NCBI GenBank assembly: GCA_019695575.1
Contig: JADNSB010000028.1
Location: 1-64,000 of the forward strand
Direction: 5' to 3'
Length of the DNA stretch: 64,000 nt
From: Angomonas ambiguus
Lineage: Eukaryota; Euglenozoa; Kinetoplastea; Trypanosomatida; Trypanosomatidae
Below the pieces are notes generated by a model. It was not told where the DNA came from. It saw only the letters and a program-made list of their open reading frames with translations, and ran no database searches. The position numbers and the translations under genes are program-made. This document shows, piece after piece, positions 62,859 to 64,000 of this stretch. Position 1 is the stretch's first letter. The number at the start of each line of letters is the position of its first letter.

Positions 62859-64000
62859 GTCGATATCCACCGTCTGCTGGTAATAATAATTACCTGCCAA
62901 ATAGTTCACCAGGACCGATGGGCGCCGGAGGTGCGTCCGCTCCTCCTCCCCATTCGCCTTATCCTAGCTATAATAATAATAATAATAGTAATAATAATAT
63001 GCCGCCACACCCCCACTCTGTAGTGAACTCTCCTCCGCCTCAAGGAGCCCCCATGTATAACCACAATACTAATAATAATAATAGGGTACCTCCTGGTATG
63101 CCAGGCGCTGGAGGTGCTGGTATGGACACTAATTACTATTATAATAATAATAATAATTCGATGCAACCTCCGCATCAACTTCAGTCTCCTCCTCCCTCCT
63201 CCCCTCCCTTACCCAATAATAATAATAATAATATCCCCCCAGTTCAAGGCAGCAATAACAGTTCCATGTATAATAATAATAGGTCGTATAATAATAATAA
63301 TAGTAATAGTAATATGATGACCCCACATATGCATGTCCCTCCGTCGAACCTAGCAGGTGGTATGCCACCCCCAGGTGGTCACCACCAGCACCACATGAAC
63401 AATAACAATAATATTAATACCAATAATTCTTCGTTGACATCACCGCCTCCCGTACACCCCAGTAACACCAACAGCTACCACAATAATAATAATAATAATG
63501 CGAACGCTACCCCTATCCCTGGAGGAGCTGGTATGTACAACCACACTAATACTAATACTAATACTAATAATAATTATCCTCCTACAGGAACCCCACTGCC
63601 GCCACCGCCGTCTCATACCGCGTATGGTGGTAATAACCCACAACACTATCACAATCCTAATGCCGTCCCACCTCCCGCGATGCCACACAATAATAACAAT
63701 AATAATAATAACATGAATCCATCCATGATGCCGGTGCGGATGCCAGGGATGCCGCCAGATGTTCCGATGAATGTCAACCACAATCCAAATTTAAATCCCA
63801 TGAATATGAATAACATCAGCAGTCACAGTAATAATATGACCCCTTATCCTATGGATCCGAATATGGGGGCGGCTATGATGCCACCGCCTTCCGCCTACGA
63901 TGATGATATACTGGGCGGCGATCAAGAGGACGCTTTTGAAGAGTATTTAAACACTCTCGGACTGCGAAAAGTCGCGGCGTGGTCAGCGATGGTAGAGGAG
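61766..64000 (+). CDS. Asn/Pro-rich prion-like protein, 3' end beyond window
   Basis: From the ATG at 61766 the frame is open to the window edge, 745 codons without a stop, so the gene continues. It starts MPPKVRTTPLHQYNNNN. The visible part is nearly all low complexity: AAT-encoded Asn runs of up to about ten, Pro-Pro pairs, Gln runs from CAG/CAA, Tyr- and Gly-rich stretches and many Met-Pro motifs towards the end. This composition is that of prion-like RNA-granule proteins. Only the last 35 or so residues look ordered (DAFEEYLNTLGLRKVAAWSA), likely the start of a domain lying outside the window. Minus-strand frames here (poly-Ile, poly-Tyr) are artefacts of the repeats. Confidence 0.8.

Noticed and set aside
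61721-63781. Minus-strand frames rich in Ile or Tyr
   Set aside because: They are the complement of AAT repeats in the Asn-rich gene, whose + strand frame is open for 745 codons.
3861-64000. CRISPR arrays, bacterial operons or phage genes
   Set aside because: The genes are eukaryotic (Rpn5, NOT1, Rab21, NBP35) and no regularly spaced repeats with unique spacers are present.

Overview
The window looks like nuclear DNA of a kinetoplastid protist (a trypanosomatid or bodonid relative; genus not determined). Thirty protein genes, none with a visible intron, all lie on the + strand. They are separated by short pyrimidine-rich spacers, most with a pyrimidine tract and an AG just before the start codon, as expected for polycistronic transcription with spliced-leader trans-splicing. 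The mature part of ATP synthase subunit c and the MICOS Mic10 protein are of kinetoplastid type. All three standard stop codons end genes, so the code is standard.

Layout. (1) 1-3860 holds no convincing gene. C exceeds G on the + strand in the first 1.5 kb and this flips to a strongly G/T-rich + strand at about 2.44-3.56 kb, as in a divergent strand-switch region with a Pol II start region. (2) 3861-31583 is a first array of 18 genes: a mitochondrial membrane protein, an EF-hand protein, ABCE1, a dead dual-specificity phosphatase, two small unknowns, a class I histone deacetylase, an LACTB2-type nuclease, an auxin-efflux-family transporter, NBP35, a helical-repeat-like protein, phosphoglucomutase, DNA polymerase eta, a DEAD-box helicase, a mitochondrial unknown, a CID protein, a protein with two HMG-box-like segments and a four-TM protein. 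(3) 31584-32946 is a boundary: a gene-poor stretch, a minus-strand tRNA-Ser(GCT), then a second G/T-rich block. (4) 32947-64000 is a second array of 12 genes: a predicted myristoylated membrane protein, a leucyl/phenylalanyl-tRNA-protein transferase homologue, Mic10, ATP synthase c, an unknown, proteasome Rpn5, a CCCH zinc-finger protein, a large Asn-rich unknown, Rab21, NOT1, methionyl-tRNA synthetase and an Asn/Pro-rich prion-like protein that runs off the window.

Two regional trends stand out. Coding sequence near each G/T-rich block looks AT-richer, and it becomes clearly GC-richer with distance, resetting at the boundary near 32.4 kb. From about 40.2 kb onward in-frame AAT repeats (poly-Asn) invade five genes, and the spacers become long, AT-rich and full of microsatellites, including a 2.8-kb desert.

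The genes are mainly core housekeeping functions: ribosome recycling, Fe-S assembly, translation, the proteasome and mitochondrial cristae and ATP synthesis. Post-transcriptional regulators (CCCH protein, NOT1, CID protein, Asn-rich protein) are well represented, which suits an organism without gene-by-gene promoters.
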